Shown one piece after another: positions 35,775-43,716 of a stretch of 64,000 nt of DNA. The stretch is from Bacillota bacterium. GTDB taxonomy: Bacteria; Bacillota; Clostridia; Oscillospirales; Acutalibacteraceae. The translations under genes were made by a program, and so were the position numbers. The stretch is taken from NCBI GenBank assembly GCA_023458755.1, contig JAEWYE010000058.1:1-64000 (forward strand). The letters run 5' to 3'. The notes beneath the pieces were generated by a model. It ran no database searches and was not told where the DNA came from. It saw nothing but the letters and a program-made list of their open reading frames with translations. How positions within the stretch are numbered: the stretch's first letter is position 1; the number at the start of each line of letters is the position of its first letter.

Positions 35775-36221
35775 ATGATACGAAAAATTCAGGAACAGGA
35801 TAAAGAAAAATTTATTGCGATGGCAAACGAGTTTTATCACTCCAATGCCGTACTGCATTCGATTCCGGAGGATTATATACAAAGAACCTTTCATGAAATT
35901 ATTTCCGGCAGTCCTTACGCGGCTGCCTATGTGTATGAGTCCAACGGTAAAATTGCGGGGTATGTCCTGCTGGCGTTTACCTATTCCAACGAAGCCGGCG
36001 GCATGGTCATGTGGATAGAAGAAATTTATATTCTGCCGCAGTATCAGGGACTTGGCTTTGGCAAAGAGCTGTTCGCTTTTCTGGAAACTGAGTATGAAGA
36101 TAAAGTTGCAAGAATCCGTTTGGAAGTGGAAGACTCGAATCGAAGAGCGGTTGACCTTTACCGCCGAATTGGGTTTGCCGATTTGGATTATGCGCAAATG
36201 TATAAGGATAAAGTGAAATAA
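35775..36221 (+). CDS. GNAT family N-acetyltransferase
   Basis: 148 residues. Starts MIRKIQEQDKEKFIAMANEFYHS, with acetyl-CoA loop LPQYQGLGFGKELF and DSNRRAVDLYRRIGF at the C-terminus. Substrate unknown. SD AGGAGG. Followed by the cysteine desulfurase gene after 40 bp. Confidence 0.87.
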   Translation: MIRKIQEQDKEKFIAMANEFYHSNAVLHSIPEDYIQRTFHEIISGSPYAAAYVYESNGKIAGYVLLAFTYSNEAGGMVMWIEEIYILPQYQGLGFGKELFAFLETEYEDKVARIRLEVEDSNRRAVDLYRRIGFADLDYAQMYKDKVK

Positions 36222-36261
36222 CCTCAAATACAAAACATCGGAGGAAGGAACCATACGCCAC

Positions 36262-37383
36262 ATGATTTATTTGGATTATGCCGCCAATACGCCAGTTAAT
36301 GAAGAAGTTTTGCAGATCTTTTGCGAGGTTTCACGCGATTATGTAGCCAATCCGAATTCCCATCATCGGCTGGGACAGTCGGCCAAGCAGCGTTTGGATG
36401 AATCCACAAGGCAGATTGCGGAACTGCTGCATGTGAAGGAAAACGAGATTGTTTACACATCGGGGGCAAGCGAATCCAACAATTTAGCAATCAAAGGAGC
36501 CGCTTTTGAATATAAAAAATACGGCAAACACATTATCACGACCTATTTGGAACATTCTTCCGTAAACGGCGCCGCTGCCGCCTTGCGGGATATGGACTAT
36601 GAAGTGGATTACGTGGATGTCATGGAAAGCGGCCTTATAGACCTGCAGCATTTGAAGGAATTGCTGCGGGAGGATACCATTCTCGTTTCTGTTTGCTGGG
36701 TGGACAGTGAGATTGGCATCCGGCAGGATATTGGTAGAATTGCGGATTTACTTTCCGCATATCCGCACTGTTTATTTCATGTGGACGCGACACAGGCAGT
36801 TGGGAAGATTCCGGTTTCGTTTGAAAAGGTGGATTTGATGACCTTTGCTCCGCATAAATTCTACGGCCTAAACGGCTGCGGGGTTTTGCTGAAAAAAGAA
36901 AAAGTCCTGCTCCAGCCTCTTATACACGGCGGAATCAGCACCACGCCCTTCCGAAGCGGTACGCCTGCACTCGGTATGATTGCGTCGACAGCAAAGGCAC
37001 TCTCCCTCGCCCAAGCAGAGCAGGAAATTCGCTATGCATATGTGGCAGGGCTGAATGGAAAACTGCGTCAGGCGTTCAGGCATTACCCGAAGGTTCGGGT
37101 GAACAGCACACAAAATTCTGTTCCGTTTATTCTGAATATCAGTATCCTTGGGGCAAAATCCGAGGCGTTTGAGGCGGAACTGGAGTCGCACGAAATTTAT
37201 CTTTCCACCAAATCTGCCTGCTGCGCGCCCAATACACCTTCCCGTCCGGTTTACGCGCTTACCAAAGACAAAAAAGCGGCGCTATCCACCCTACGAATCA
37301 GCTTAAGTCATCTGACTTCCGAAGCGGATATCCGAGAGTTTTTGAACTGCTTTGACAGTTGTTATAAGAAATATGTAAAATAG
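36262..37383 (+). CDS. cysteine desulfurase (NifS/IscS-like)
   Basis: 373 residues. PLP-binding His99, Asp175/His pair region FHVDATQAVG, Schiff-base Lys199 (APHKFYG), and the sulfur-accepting Cys320/Cys321 in STKSACCAPNTPSRPV. It lifts sulfur from cysteine as persulfide. The next gene, 10 bp downstream, is a TtcA-like thiolase, so this enzyme probably supplies sulfur for tRNA modification rather than for general Fe-S assembly. Confidence 0.92.
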   Translation: MIYLDYAANTPVNEEVLQIFCEVSRDYVANPNSHHRLGQSAKQRLDESTRQIAELLHVKENEIVYTSGASESNNLAIKGAAFEYKKYGKHIITTYLEHSSVNGAAAALRDMDYEVDYVDVMESGLIDLQHLKELLREDTILVSVCWVDSEIGIRQDIGRIADLLSAYPHCLFHVDATQAVGKIPVSFEKVDLMTFAPHKFYGLNGCGVLLKKEKVLLQPLIHGGISTTPFRSGTPALGMIASTAKALSLAQAEQEIRYAYVAGLNGKLRQAFRHYPKVRVNSTQNSVPFILNISILGAKSEAFEAELESHEIYLSTKSACCAPNTPSRPVYALTKDKKAALSTLRISLSHLTSEADIREFLNCFDSCYKKYVK

Positions 37384-37393
37384 AGGATTCACT

Positions 37394-38221
37394 ATGCAAA
37401 GATACGAAGAAATCGAAAGAAGCATCCTGAAAAAATACCGAAAAGAGATATGGATTAAGTTTATCGCCGGAGTGAAAGATTATCAGCTCATTCGCCCGAA
37501 CGATAAAATTGCTGTATGCATTTCGGGCGGAAAAGATTCTATGCTGATGGCAAAATGCTTACAGCAATTGCAAAAGCACAGCGATTTTCCGTTTGAACTG
37601 GAATATTTGGTTATGGACCCGGGCTATAACGCGGTAAACCGTCAGCGGATTGTGGACAACGCGGAGTGCCTGAATCTTCCCATTCAAATTTTTGAAACCA
37701 AAATTTTTGATATCGTGGCCGAAGCGGGCGGCTCCCCCTGTTACCTGTGCGCCAAAATGCGGAGGGGATGCCTTTATAAAAAGGCGCAGGAACTGGGCTG
37801 CAATAAAATTGCGCTCGGTCACCATTTTGACGATGTGATTGAAACCATTCTGATGAGCATGCTTTACGGCGCGGAAATCAAGACCATGATGCCGAAACTG
37901 CACAGTACCAATTACGCGGGAATGGAATTGATCCGGCCGCTGTATATGGTGAAGGAAGCGGATATCATCGCGTGGAAACGGTACAACGACCTGCAGTTTA
38001 TTCAGTGTGCCTGCCGGTTTACCGAAAACTGCGTTCTGGGTGACAACGGCGGCGGTTCCAAACGGGAGGAAATGAAGGCGCTGGTGAAAAAGTTTCGACA
38101 GATTAACCCGAAGATTGACATGAATATTTTCCGCAGCGTGCACAATGTCAATTTGGAAACCATTATCGGCTATCATATCGGTGAGGAAAAACACAGCTTT
38201 TTAGACGAATATGACGAGTGA
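37394..38221 (+). CDS. TtcA/TtuA-family tRNA thiolation ATPase
   Basis: 275 residues. PP-loop SGGKDSM (44-50) adenylates the target base; Cys116 and Cys119 (CYLC) with Cys205 or Cys207 would hold the catalytic 4Fe-4S cluster; GHHFDDVIET is the second conserved motif. Likely makes 2-thiocytidine or a related thio-nucleoside in tRNA. Directly follows the cysteine desulfurase gene, a functional sulfur relay pair. Confidence 0.9.
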   Translation: MQRYEEIERSILKKYRKEIWIKFIAGVKDYQLIRPNDKIAVCISGGKDSMLMAKCLQQLQKHSDFPFELEYLVMDPGYNAVNRQRIVDNAECLNLPIQIFETKIFDIVAEAGGSPCYLCAKMRRGCLYKKAQELGCNKIALGHHFDDVIETILMSMLYGAEIKTMMPKLHSTNYAGMELIRPLYMVKEADIIAWKRYNDLQFIQCACRFTENCVLGDNGGGSKREEMKALVKKFRQINPKIDMNIFRSVHNVNLETIIGYHIGEEKHSFLDEYDE

Positions 38222-38448
38222 GTCCATAGAAATGAATATTTGCGAATTCAGCAGATTTCGGTATTGTTTTCAATAATTGCTATTAAAAAACAAATTTCGT
38301 GACTTTTCTGGAATATTTGATATAATGGTAATAAATTCAAGTGAATATAATTTACCTGTTTCTCTCAAGTTAAAAGAATGAATACGTTCCCCAAGCAATA
38401 TACATGTAGAATGCATATTGCTTGAAATAAAAAAGAGGAGATGTTCTT

Positions 38449-40560
38449 GTGGAACCATACGTTATGATTGCTCTTGCCGTTATCGGCGGAATCATCCTGC
38501 TTTACCTGCTCATTTTCAAAGTGTTCGGTCTAAGAGTGATTGATTCAGACGAGGTAGCGGTAGTTGAAAAATGGTGGAGTATGAAGGGCTCCTTAAAGGA
38601 TTCCATTATCGCCCTGCACGGTGAAGCCGGTTATTCACCGGATCTGCTTCGCGGCGGTATCCATTTCAAATCGGCATTTATGTATAAGATACATAAATAT
38701 CCTCTTATCACAATTCCGCAGGGACAAATTGCCTATCTGTTTGCACGTGACGGTATGCCGCTGGCTCCTACTCAAACTTTAGGCAGAGTAGTACCGGAGG
38801 CCAATAATTTTCAGAATGTGAATGGTTTCCTGCAGAATGGCGGACAAAGAGGTCCGCAGAGGGGTATCCTCAGAGAAGGTACGTATGCGATTAATCTGGC
38901 GCAGTTTATCGTCATTACGCCGAATGACATCAAGGCGATTTTCAACGGTTCCAAGCAGGAACGCGCCGAACTTGTCAGCATGCAGCAAACCCTGCAGGCA
39001 AGGGGAGCGTTCAGCCCGGTTGTCATTATGGGAAACGCCAATGAATCCAGCGACATGATGGGCATAGTGACCGTGCATGACGGTCTCCCGCTCGAACAGG
39101 GCGAAATTATTGCACCAAGCGTCGGAGAGGGACATGCGAGTTTTCAGGATCCGGAGAAATTTTTGGAGCTTGGCGGCAGACGCGGCAAGCAGCTTCAAGT
39201 TTTGACCGACGGTACCTACTACATCAACCGCCTGTTCGCAACGGTTGAGTTCCGCCCGAAAACGGTTGTTCCCATCGGTTTTGTCGGTGTTGTCGTTTCG
39301 TTCTTTGGAGCAGAAGGTGTCGACACAACCGGAGCGGATTATAAACACGGTGAACTCGTTGGAAACGGCTGCAAGGGTGTGCTGGAAAAACCGTTAATGG
39401 CAGGCAAATATGCGTTTAATACCGATGCAGGAAAAGTCGTTTTAGTGCCAACCACCAACATCATCTTAAAATGGAACAAGTCCGAATCCGGCGATCATAA
39501 GTACGACGAAAACCTGACCGAGGTTGATATCATTACCAAAGACGCGTTTGAACCGTCTCTTCCGCTGTCTGTTGTTATGCACATCGATTACAAACAGGCA
39601 CCTTGGGTGATTCAGCGGTTCGGCGATATCAACATGCTGGTCAATCAGTCTTTAGACCCGCTCGTCAGTGCCTATTTTAAGGATGTGGCACAGACAAAGA
39701 CCTTGATTGAACTGATTCAGGAGCGCAGCGCAATCCGTGAGCGTGCCGTTACCGAAATGAAAGAAAAATTCGAAAAATACAATCTTCAGTTGGAGGAAGT
39801 GCTCATTGGCACACCGAAAACAAGCACAGGCGACGTACAGATTGAAAACATCTTAACCCAGCTTCGTGAGCGTCAAATTGCAGAAGAGAAAAAGGTCACC
39901 TACCAAAAGCAGCAGTCCGCAGCCGAAAGTGAGAAATCGCTGCGCGAAGCACAGGCTACGGCAGAACAGCAAAGCTTCCTCACCAAGTCTAAAATTCAAA
40001 TCGAAATTGAAGGCAACAGCGGTGCGGCTTTGGCAAGCAAGGCACAGCAGGAAGCCAACCAGATTATCGCGCTCGCAAAAGCAAATGCGGAAAAAATCAA
40101 AATGGAAGGTGAAGCGCAGGCCTCCATGGAAACCAATGTCGGTTTGGCAAAAGCGCAGGCCATCGACGCACAGGTTAAGGCATATGGCGGTGCGGAATAT
40201 CGTGTTATTCAGGAAATTGCGGATAAACTGACCGATGCCATTAAAAATTCCAAAGTGGATATTGTGCCGAAGACAGTTGTCAATATGGGCACATCCGCCG
40301 GTGCGGATAACGGAAATGCAAATAACAGCACGGTTATGGATACACTGTTAAAGTTCATTACGCTGGATCAGCTGGGTGTTTCTCTCAAGCATGGTTCGGA
40401 ATCATCCCCAGCGGTGCCGGTTGTTGAGAAAGTCACTGATTCCCAAAAAGCAGATGCCAAACCGCAGTCTCCTGCGGCGGAAAGTGCTCCTGCGCCGGTT
40501 CAGTCTGTTCCGGTGAAAGAAACGCCAAAAACTACTGAAAAACCTAAGGGCATAAAATAA
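38449..40560 (+). CDS. SPFH/band-7 (flotillin-like) membrane protein
   Basis: 703 residues from a GTG after GAGGAG. One membrane helix (about 5-28), SPFH-like region with a GTYYINRLFATVEF segment to about residue 420, a long Ala/Glu/Gln/Lys-rich coiled coil (about 430-600), then a Pro/Ala/Ser-rich low-complexity tail. This builds membrane microdomain scaffolds in other bacteria; the family of this size is poorly studied. Single gene with a strong terminator. Confidence 0.85.
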   Translation: MEPYVMIALAVIGGIILLYLLIFKVFGLRVIDSDEVAVVEKWWSMKGSLKDSIIALHGEAGYSPDLLRGGIHFKSAFMYKIHKYPLITIPQGQIAYLFARDGMPLAPTQTLGRVVPEANNFQNVNGFLQNGGQRGPQRGILREGTYAINLAQFIVITPNDIKAIFNGSKQERAELVSMQQTLQARGAFSPVVIMGNANESSDMMGIVTVHDGLPLEQGEIIAPSVGEGHASFQDPEKFLELGGRRGKQLQVLTDGTYYINRLFATVEFRPKTVVPIGFVGVVVSFFGAEGVDTTGADYKHGELVGNGCKGVLEKPLMAGKYAFNTDAGKVVLVPTTNIILKWNKSESGDHKYDENLTEVDIITKDAFEPSLPLSVVMHIDYKQAPWVIQRFGDINMLVNQSLDPLVSAYFKDVAQTKTLIELIQERSAIRERAVTEMKEKFEKYNLQLEEVLIGTPKTSTGDVQIENILTQLRERQIAEEKKVTYQKQQSAAESEKSLREAQATAEQQSFLTKSKIQIEIEGNSGAALASKAQQEANQIIALAKANAEKIKMEGEAQASMETNVGLAKAQAIDAQVKAYGGAEYRVIQEIADKLTDAIKNSKVDIVPKTVVNMGTSAGADNGNANNSTVMDTLLKFITLDQLGVSLKHGSESSPAVPVVEKVTDSQKADAKPQSPAAESAPAPVQSVPVKETPKTTEKPKGIK

Positions 40561-40570
40561 GCAAAGAAAC

Positions 40571-40608
40571 AAAAATGCTCCCGCTGCAATTGCAGCGGGA
40601 GCATTTTT
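40571..40608. terminator. bidirectional terminator SPFH gene / lexA
   Basis: Perfect 19-bp palindrome without loop: AAAAATGCTCCCGCTGCAA followed by its exact complement, between convergent genes. Confidence 0.92.
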
Positions 40609-40615
40609 AGTTTCT

Positions 40616-41203
40616 TTAATAGTAGCGAATCACCGAGATCACTTTGCCCAGTACCAAAACATTGGTGGCGTAAATCGGTTCAAAGGCTGGATTTTCAGGC
40701 TGCAAACGCACACAGTCCTTTTCGCGGTACAGTCTTTTCACGGTTGCCTCGTCCTCAATCAGTGCAACGACAATTTCACCATCGTCCGCCGTCGGTGTTT
40801 TTTCCACAATAACATAGTCACCGTCTAAAATACCCGCGTTTATCATACTTTCTCCGCGTACGCGAAGGGCAAACAATTCTCTTCCGCTTTGGTGCTGTGC
40901 GGAAAAAGGAATATAGCCCTGTACTTCTTCTACCGCAAGGATCGGCAGGCCTGCCGTGACTCTTCCGACAATGGGAACCTGCGAAGCCTGTTCGGTGCCT
41001 TCTATGTGTATCGCACGGTTTAATCCCACATCGCGGCTGATATATCCTTCACGCTCCAGCACCTTTAGGTGCATGTGAACGGTCGAGGTGGATTTTAAGC
41101 CTGTGGCCGCGCAGATTTCACGTACCGATGGTGGGACGCCGCATTGTGCACGGTCTTTTAAAAAATCATATATTTGCTGCTGGCGCTTGGTAAGTCCTTT
41201 CAT
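40616..41203 (-). CDS. lexA: SOS repressor LexA
   Basis: 195 residues. N-terminal winged HTH (TKRQQQIYDFL to about 65), cleavage site Ala84-Gly85 (VTAGLP), catalytic Ser119 (GESM) and Lys156 (TVKRL). It represses DNA damage genes until RecA triggers self-cleavage. Upstream, two LexA-like boxes bracket the promoter, fitting autoregulation. Confidence 0.96.
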   Translation of the reverse strand: MKGLTKRQQQIYDFLKDRAQCGVPPSVREICAATGLKSTSTVHMHLKVLEREGYISRDVGLNRAIHIEGTEQASQVPIVGRVTAGLPILAVEEVQGYIPFSAQHQSGRELFALRVRGESMINAGILDGDYVIVEKTPTADDGEIVVALIEDEATVKRLYREKDCVRLQPENPAFEPIYATNVLVLGKVISVIRYY

Positions 41204-41227
41204 CGCCGTAGCCTCCTGATTGTTTCT

Positions 41228-41241
41228 TGAATATTTGTTCG
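41228..41241. promoter_or_regulatory. LexA box 2 (downstream of lexA -10)
   Basis: Minus strand CGAACAAATATTCA against consensus CGAACRNRYGTTYG: two mismatches, both in the second half-site. Confidence 0.55.
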
Positions 41242-41253
41242 GTCCTTTTGATT

Positions 41254-41282
41254 ATTATAACATAAGCGGGGAAGAAATTCAA
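41254..41282 (-). promoter_or_regulatory. lexA promoter
   Basis: Minus strand TTGAAT (41282-41277), 17 bp, TATAAT (41259-41254). Box 1 overlaps the -35. Confidence 0.75.
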
Positions 41283-41293
41283 ACATTTGTTTG
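41280..41293. promoter_or_regulatory. LexA box 1 (over lexA -35)
   Basis: CAAACATTTGTTTG, a perfect palindrome at its six outer base pairs, close to the Gram-positive SOS box CGAACRNRYGTTYG. It covers part of the -35. Confidence 0.65.
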
Positions 41294-41374
41294 CTAATTT
41301 TTATAGCGCAAAAATTAAAAGAATATTCATAGCATATTCACAACTCATTTGGGTAAAACTACTATAATAATGTT

Positions 41375-41484
41375 GTATTCAAGAAATGGAGCCGCACCAT
41401 GAATGAGTACAATGTTCTACCCTCCTCAATATACCCCTCAAGCTAATGAAAAAGGATCGAATCAGTTGGATTCGATCCTTTTTC
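41375..41484 (+). ncRNA. candidate short RNA or leader-peptide unit with C-rich segment
   Basis: A TATAAT at 41363-41368 (weak -35) and a strong terminator at 41449-41484 delimit about 110 nt. It contains CCCTCCTC (41420-41427) and CCCCTC (41434-41439), able to pair with SD sequences. It also contains a 15-codon reading frame MNEYNVLPSSIYPSS (41399-41446) with GGAG 7 nt upstream, so it could encode a small peptide instead of, or as well as, acting as RNA. Function unknown. Confidence 0.45.
41449..41484 (+). terminator. terminator of short unit
   Basis: 15-bp stem AAAAAGGATCGAATC / GATTCGATCCTTTTT with a five-base loop. Confidence 0.85.
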
Positions 41485-41647
41485 TTGTGCCAAAATTCAG
41501 CGGTAGGGCAGTTTCCCTTCAAAATTAATATACTGTACCGGTATATCGAATGTCTGCTGAATAAACCATTTCGTAAGTATGATCAATAGACTCGAACTTA
41601 GCTTGAGATAATTGCAGATAAAAATCTGAATAAAATTTATTTCTATA

Positions 41648-41677
41648 GCATATTCCCCCGATTTGGTGGTCAAAATA
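41648..41677 (+). promoter_or_regulatory. sigma-F-like promoter of LytM gene
   Basis: GCATA (41648-41652), 15 bp, GGTCAAAATA (41668-41677), matching GYATA-N15-GGNNANANTR at every fixed position. The predicted start (about 41684) falls at the SD, which is tight but possible. Confidence 0.55.
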
Positions 41678-41698
41678 ACGGTGGAGGTGCTACAAGAA

Positions 41699-42424
41699 AT
41701 GAGTTTACATTTTCAATCAAGTAATGGAAGAAAAATCACGGGCAAGGGCTTTTATATAGCACTCGGCGTGTGCTTAATTGCAATTGGTGTTGCGGCATGG
41801 ACCACTTATGACAGTGTTGTCAAGTATGCCAATCCCTCGGAAAGCAGTTCAACGGCGGCATCGCAAACCGTTAAGCCGACGGATAAAACGGTGAGCGGTG
41901 TAACGGGAAAACCGTCGTCCAGCAGTACTGCTTCAAAAGCGTCTTCTTCCAGCACGGCATCAAAACCGGTTTCATCCGTACCGGCTAAAACAGCCGGTAT
42001 CATTACCAACGGAAAGGTCACGTACTATTATCCCGTTGGGCAAGCGGTAAGCAAAAAGTACAGTGGCAGCAATCTGGTAAAGTCGGTAACGATGAATGAT
42101 TTTCGCGTGCATTCCGGAACGGATTTCACCGCAAAAATCGGAGACGTAGTTTGCGCGATTGCGGACGGTAAAGTAACCGATATTTATAAGGACGATTTGC
42201 TTGGCAACGTAATGGTAATTTCGCATAATGGCAGTGTGGTTGCCCGCTACTGCGGTCTGGGTGATACGCCTTTGGTGAAAAAAGGAGCAAATGTAAAGTC
42301 CGGACAAAAGATCGGCTCTGTCAGCACAGTTCCGTTTGAAATGGTGGAACCGCCGCATTTACACCTTGAAATTAAAAAGGACGGCGTTTTGGTAGACCCC
42401 GTGAGCATTTTATCAAAAAAATAA
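41699..42424 (+). CDS. spoIIQ: membrane-anchored LytM (M23) protein, probable SpoIIQ
   Basis: 241 residues from the ATG at 41699, chosen for GGAGGTG 10 bp upstream. One membrane helix (about 17-38), a Ser/Thr/Lys-rich linker, then an M23 domain with zinc ligands His138 and Asp142 (HSGTD) and His220/His222 (HLHLE). In Clostridia SpoIIQ keeps the zinc site and is made in the forespore under sigma-F. The size, topology, sigma-F-like promoter and nearby spoIIID support SpoIIQ; another cell-wall M23 peptidase remains possible. Confidence 0.68.
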   Translation: MSLHFQSSNGRKITGKGFYIALGVCLIAIGVAAWTTYDSVVKYANPSESSSTAASQTVKPTDKTVSGVTGKPSSSSTASKASSSSTASKPVSSVPAKTAGIITNGKVTYYYPVGQAVSKKYSGSNLVKSVTMNDFRVHSGTDFTAKIGDVVCAIADGKVTDIYKDDLLGNVMVISHNGSVVARYCGLGDTPLVKKGANVKSGQKIGSVSTVPFEMVEPPHLHLEIKKDGVLVDPVSILSKK

Positions 42425-42480
42425 CCGGATCAGAGACCGCATGCCCCCGAAACATGATTGATCATGCGCTGAGGGGCAAA

Positions 42481-42517
42481 AACAAGGGGGCGTTTTGCAA
42501 CACCCCCTTGTTTTTGT
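42481..42517 (+). terminator. terminator of LytM gene
   Basis: Stem AACAAGGGGG / CCCCCTTGTT followed by TTTGTG. A second GCCCC / GGGGC hairpin lies just before it (42440-42477). Confidence 0.75.
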
Positions 42518-42699
42518 GCGAAATAGTGCGCTTATCTCTCAAAACAGGAAGAAAAATGATTGAAAATTGAATTTAAAAGTCGTTATATTTTACAAAATTT
42601 ATCACAGAAATTCATTGTGTATTAACAATTTATACATGAATTGTGGTACAATAAAATTGTTCAGGGATTTCATAAATATGAATAAAAGGAGGCAAGGTA

Positions 42700-43143
42700 G
42701 TGTCCGTAACAAAAAAGGCGTCCGTTCTTGTTTGTGTTACCGGTCAGCGTGATTGCGACAGACTGATACGAGCAGGCAAAAAGATTTCGGAAGAGCGTGG
42801 AATTCCCATGCAGGTACTTTGTGTACAGCCAACTTCTTCAGGGTACGAAACCAGCTGTGATGAGCTGGAATATTTACGTCAAACCGCGCGTGACGCGTCG
42901 GCGGAAATGTCTGTGTTTTTCAACGACGAAGCAGTTTTAGTGGCGGTTGGCTTTATGAAGCAAATAGGGGCAACCCACATTGTAACCGGTATGGCGGAAG
43001 CGCCGATAAATGGATTTGTAGAGTTAATCCACAAACTTGTACCAAATATTCCGATATCAATGGTATCAAGGGAAGGAACAATATATAATATTTGTCCGGC
43101 AAATAAAAAAATAAATTCAACCAAGTTTGCACCAGTCCGATAG
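42700..43143 (+). CDS. universal-stress-protein-like domain protein
   Basis: 147 residues from a GTG with AGGAGG upstream. Alpha/beta pattern: VLVCVTGQRDCDRLIRAGKKISEERG, then GATHIVTGMAEAPINGFVELIHKLVPNIPISMVS, as in the Usp-like domain of KdpD sensors. The usual ATP-loop G-x2-G-x9-G is incomplete. Role unknown. A 275-bp leader region separates it from the LytM gene; a terminator shared with spoIIID follows. Confidence 0.7.
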   Translation: MSVTKKASVLVCVTGQRDCDRLIRAGKKISEERGIPMQVLCVQPTSSGYETSCDELEYLRQTARDASAEMSVFFNDEAVLVAVGFMKQIGATHIVTGMAEAPINGFVELIHKLVPNIPISMVSREGTIYNICPANKKINSTKFAPVR

Positions 43144-43151
43144 GCTACATA

Positions 43152-43195
43152 AAAAAGGCGGCGGAGAGTATTTCAAAACTCTCCGCCGCCTTTTT
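43152..43195. terminator. bidirectional terminator Usp gene / spoIIID
   Basis: Perfect 18-bp stem AAAAAGGCGGCGGAGAGT / ACTCTCCGCCGCCTTTTT. Confidence 0.92.
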
Positions 43196-43198
43196 ATG

Positions 43199-43453
43199 CT
43201 ATTCTTTACTCTTTTTGTATTTAAGCCGAGTTGCCATGCCGCCCCGAATGTGCCGCTGGGCTTTGTTGATTTCCAGCACATTTTTCACTTCTTTATATAA
43301 CTGAGGATCAACATACTTTAGCCGTTCAGCAACATCTTTATGTACAGTAGATTTGCTTACTCCAAATTTTTTTGCGGCTTTCCGAACGGTAGCCTTATTT
43401 TCAATGATGTATTCGCCCAGTTCTACGGCGCGTTCCTCAACAATACCTTTCAC
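43199..43453 (-). CDS. spoIIID: sporulation transcription factor SpoIIID
   Basis: 84 residues from a GTG at 43453, chosen because GGGAGGC lies 6 bp upstream; a TTG at 43468 overlaps this SD. HTH KATVRKAAKKFGVSKSTVHKDVAERL and the C-terminal RGGMATRLKYKKSKE are diagnostic. It modulates mother-cell sigma-E regulon genes and sigK expression. A sigma-E-like promoter lies upstream. Confidence 0.95.
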   Translation of the reverse strand: MKGIVEERAVELGEYIIENKATVRKAAKKFGVSKSTVHKDVAERLKYVDPQLYKEVKNVLEINKAQRHIRGGMATRLKYKKSKE

Positions 43454-43484
43454 TGTTCTGCCTCCCAACTTGTTCTATCGTTCA

Positions 43485-43514
43485 TGTATATGCAGGGAGA
43501 GGGCAGGAATATGA
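43485..43514 (-). promoter_or_regulatory. sigma-E-like promoter of spoIIID
   Basis: Minus strand TCATATT (43514-43508; full match to KMATATT), 15 bp, CATATACA (43492-43485; 6 of 8 to CATACAHT). spoIIID is a known sigma-E target. Confidence 0.5.
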
Positions 43515-43716
43515 AAAGATATGTGCATATATCTTATGAGGTGGAATTGCTTACTAAAAAATTTTCTGTACTTCAATTTATCTACACGATTAGCTTTTAG
43601 ATTAATTTAGAAAATGATTGGTAATTATAAGAAAATTGAATTATTAATAAGACAATATTGATTATAATGAAGTATATTTATAAAAAAATATATATTATGT
43701 AAAAGGATGTGCGAAA

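Noticed and set aside
42567..42752. Reading frame upstream of the Usp-like gene
   Set aside because: AT-rich, no SD, overlaps the well-supported GTG start at 42700 in another frame.
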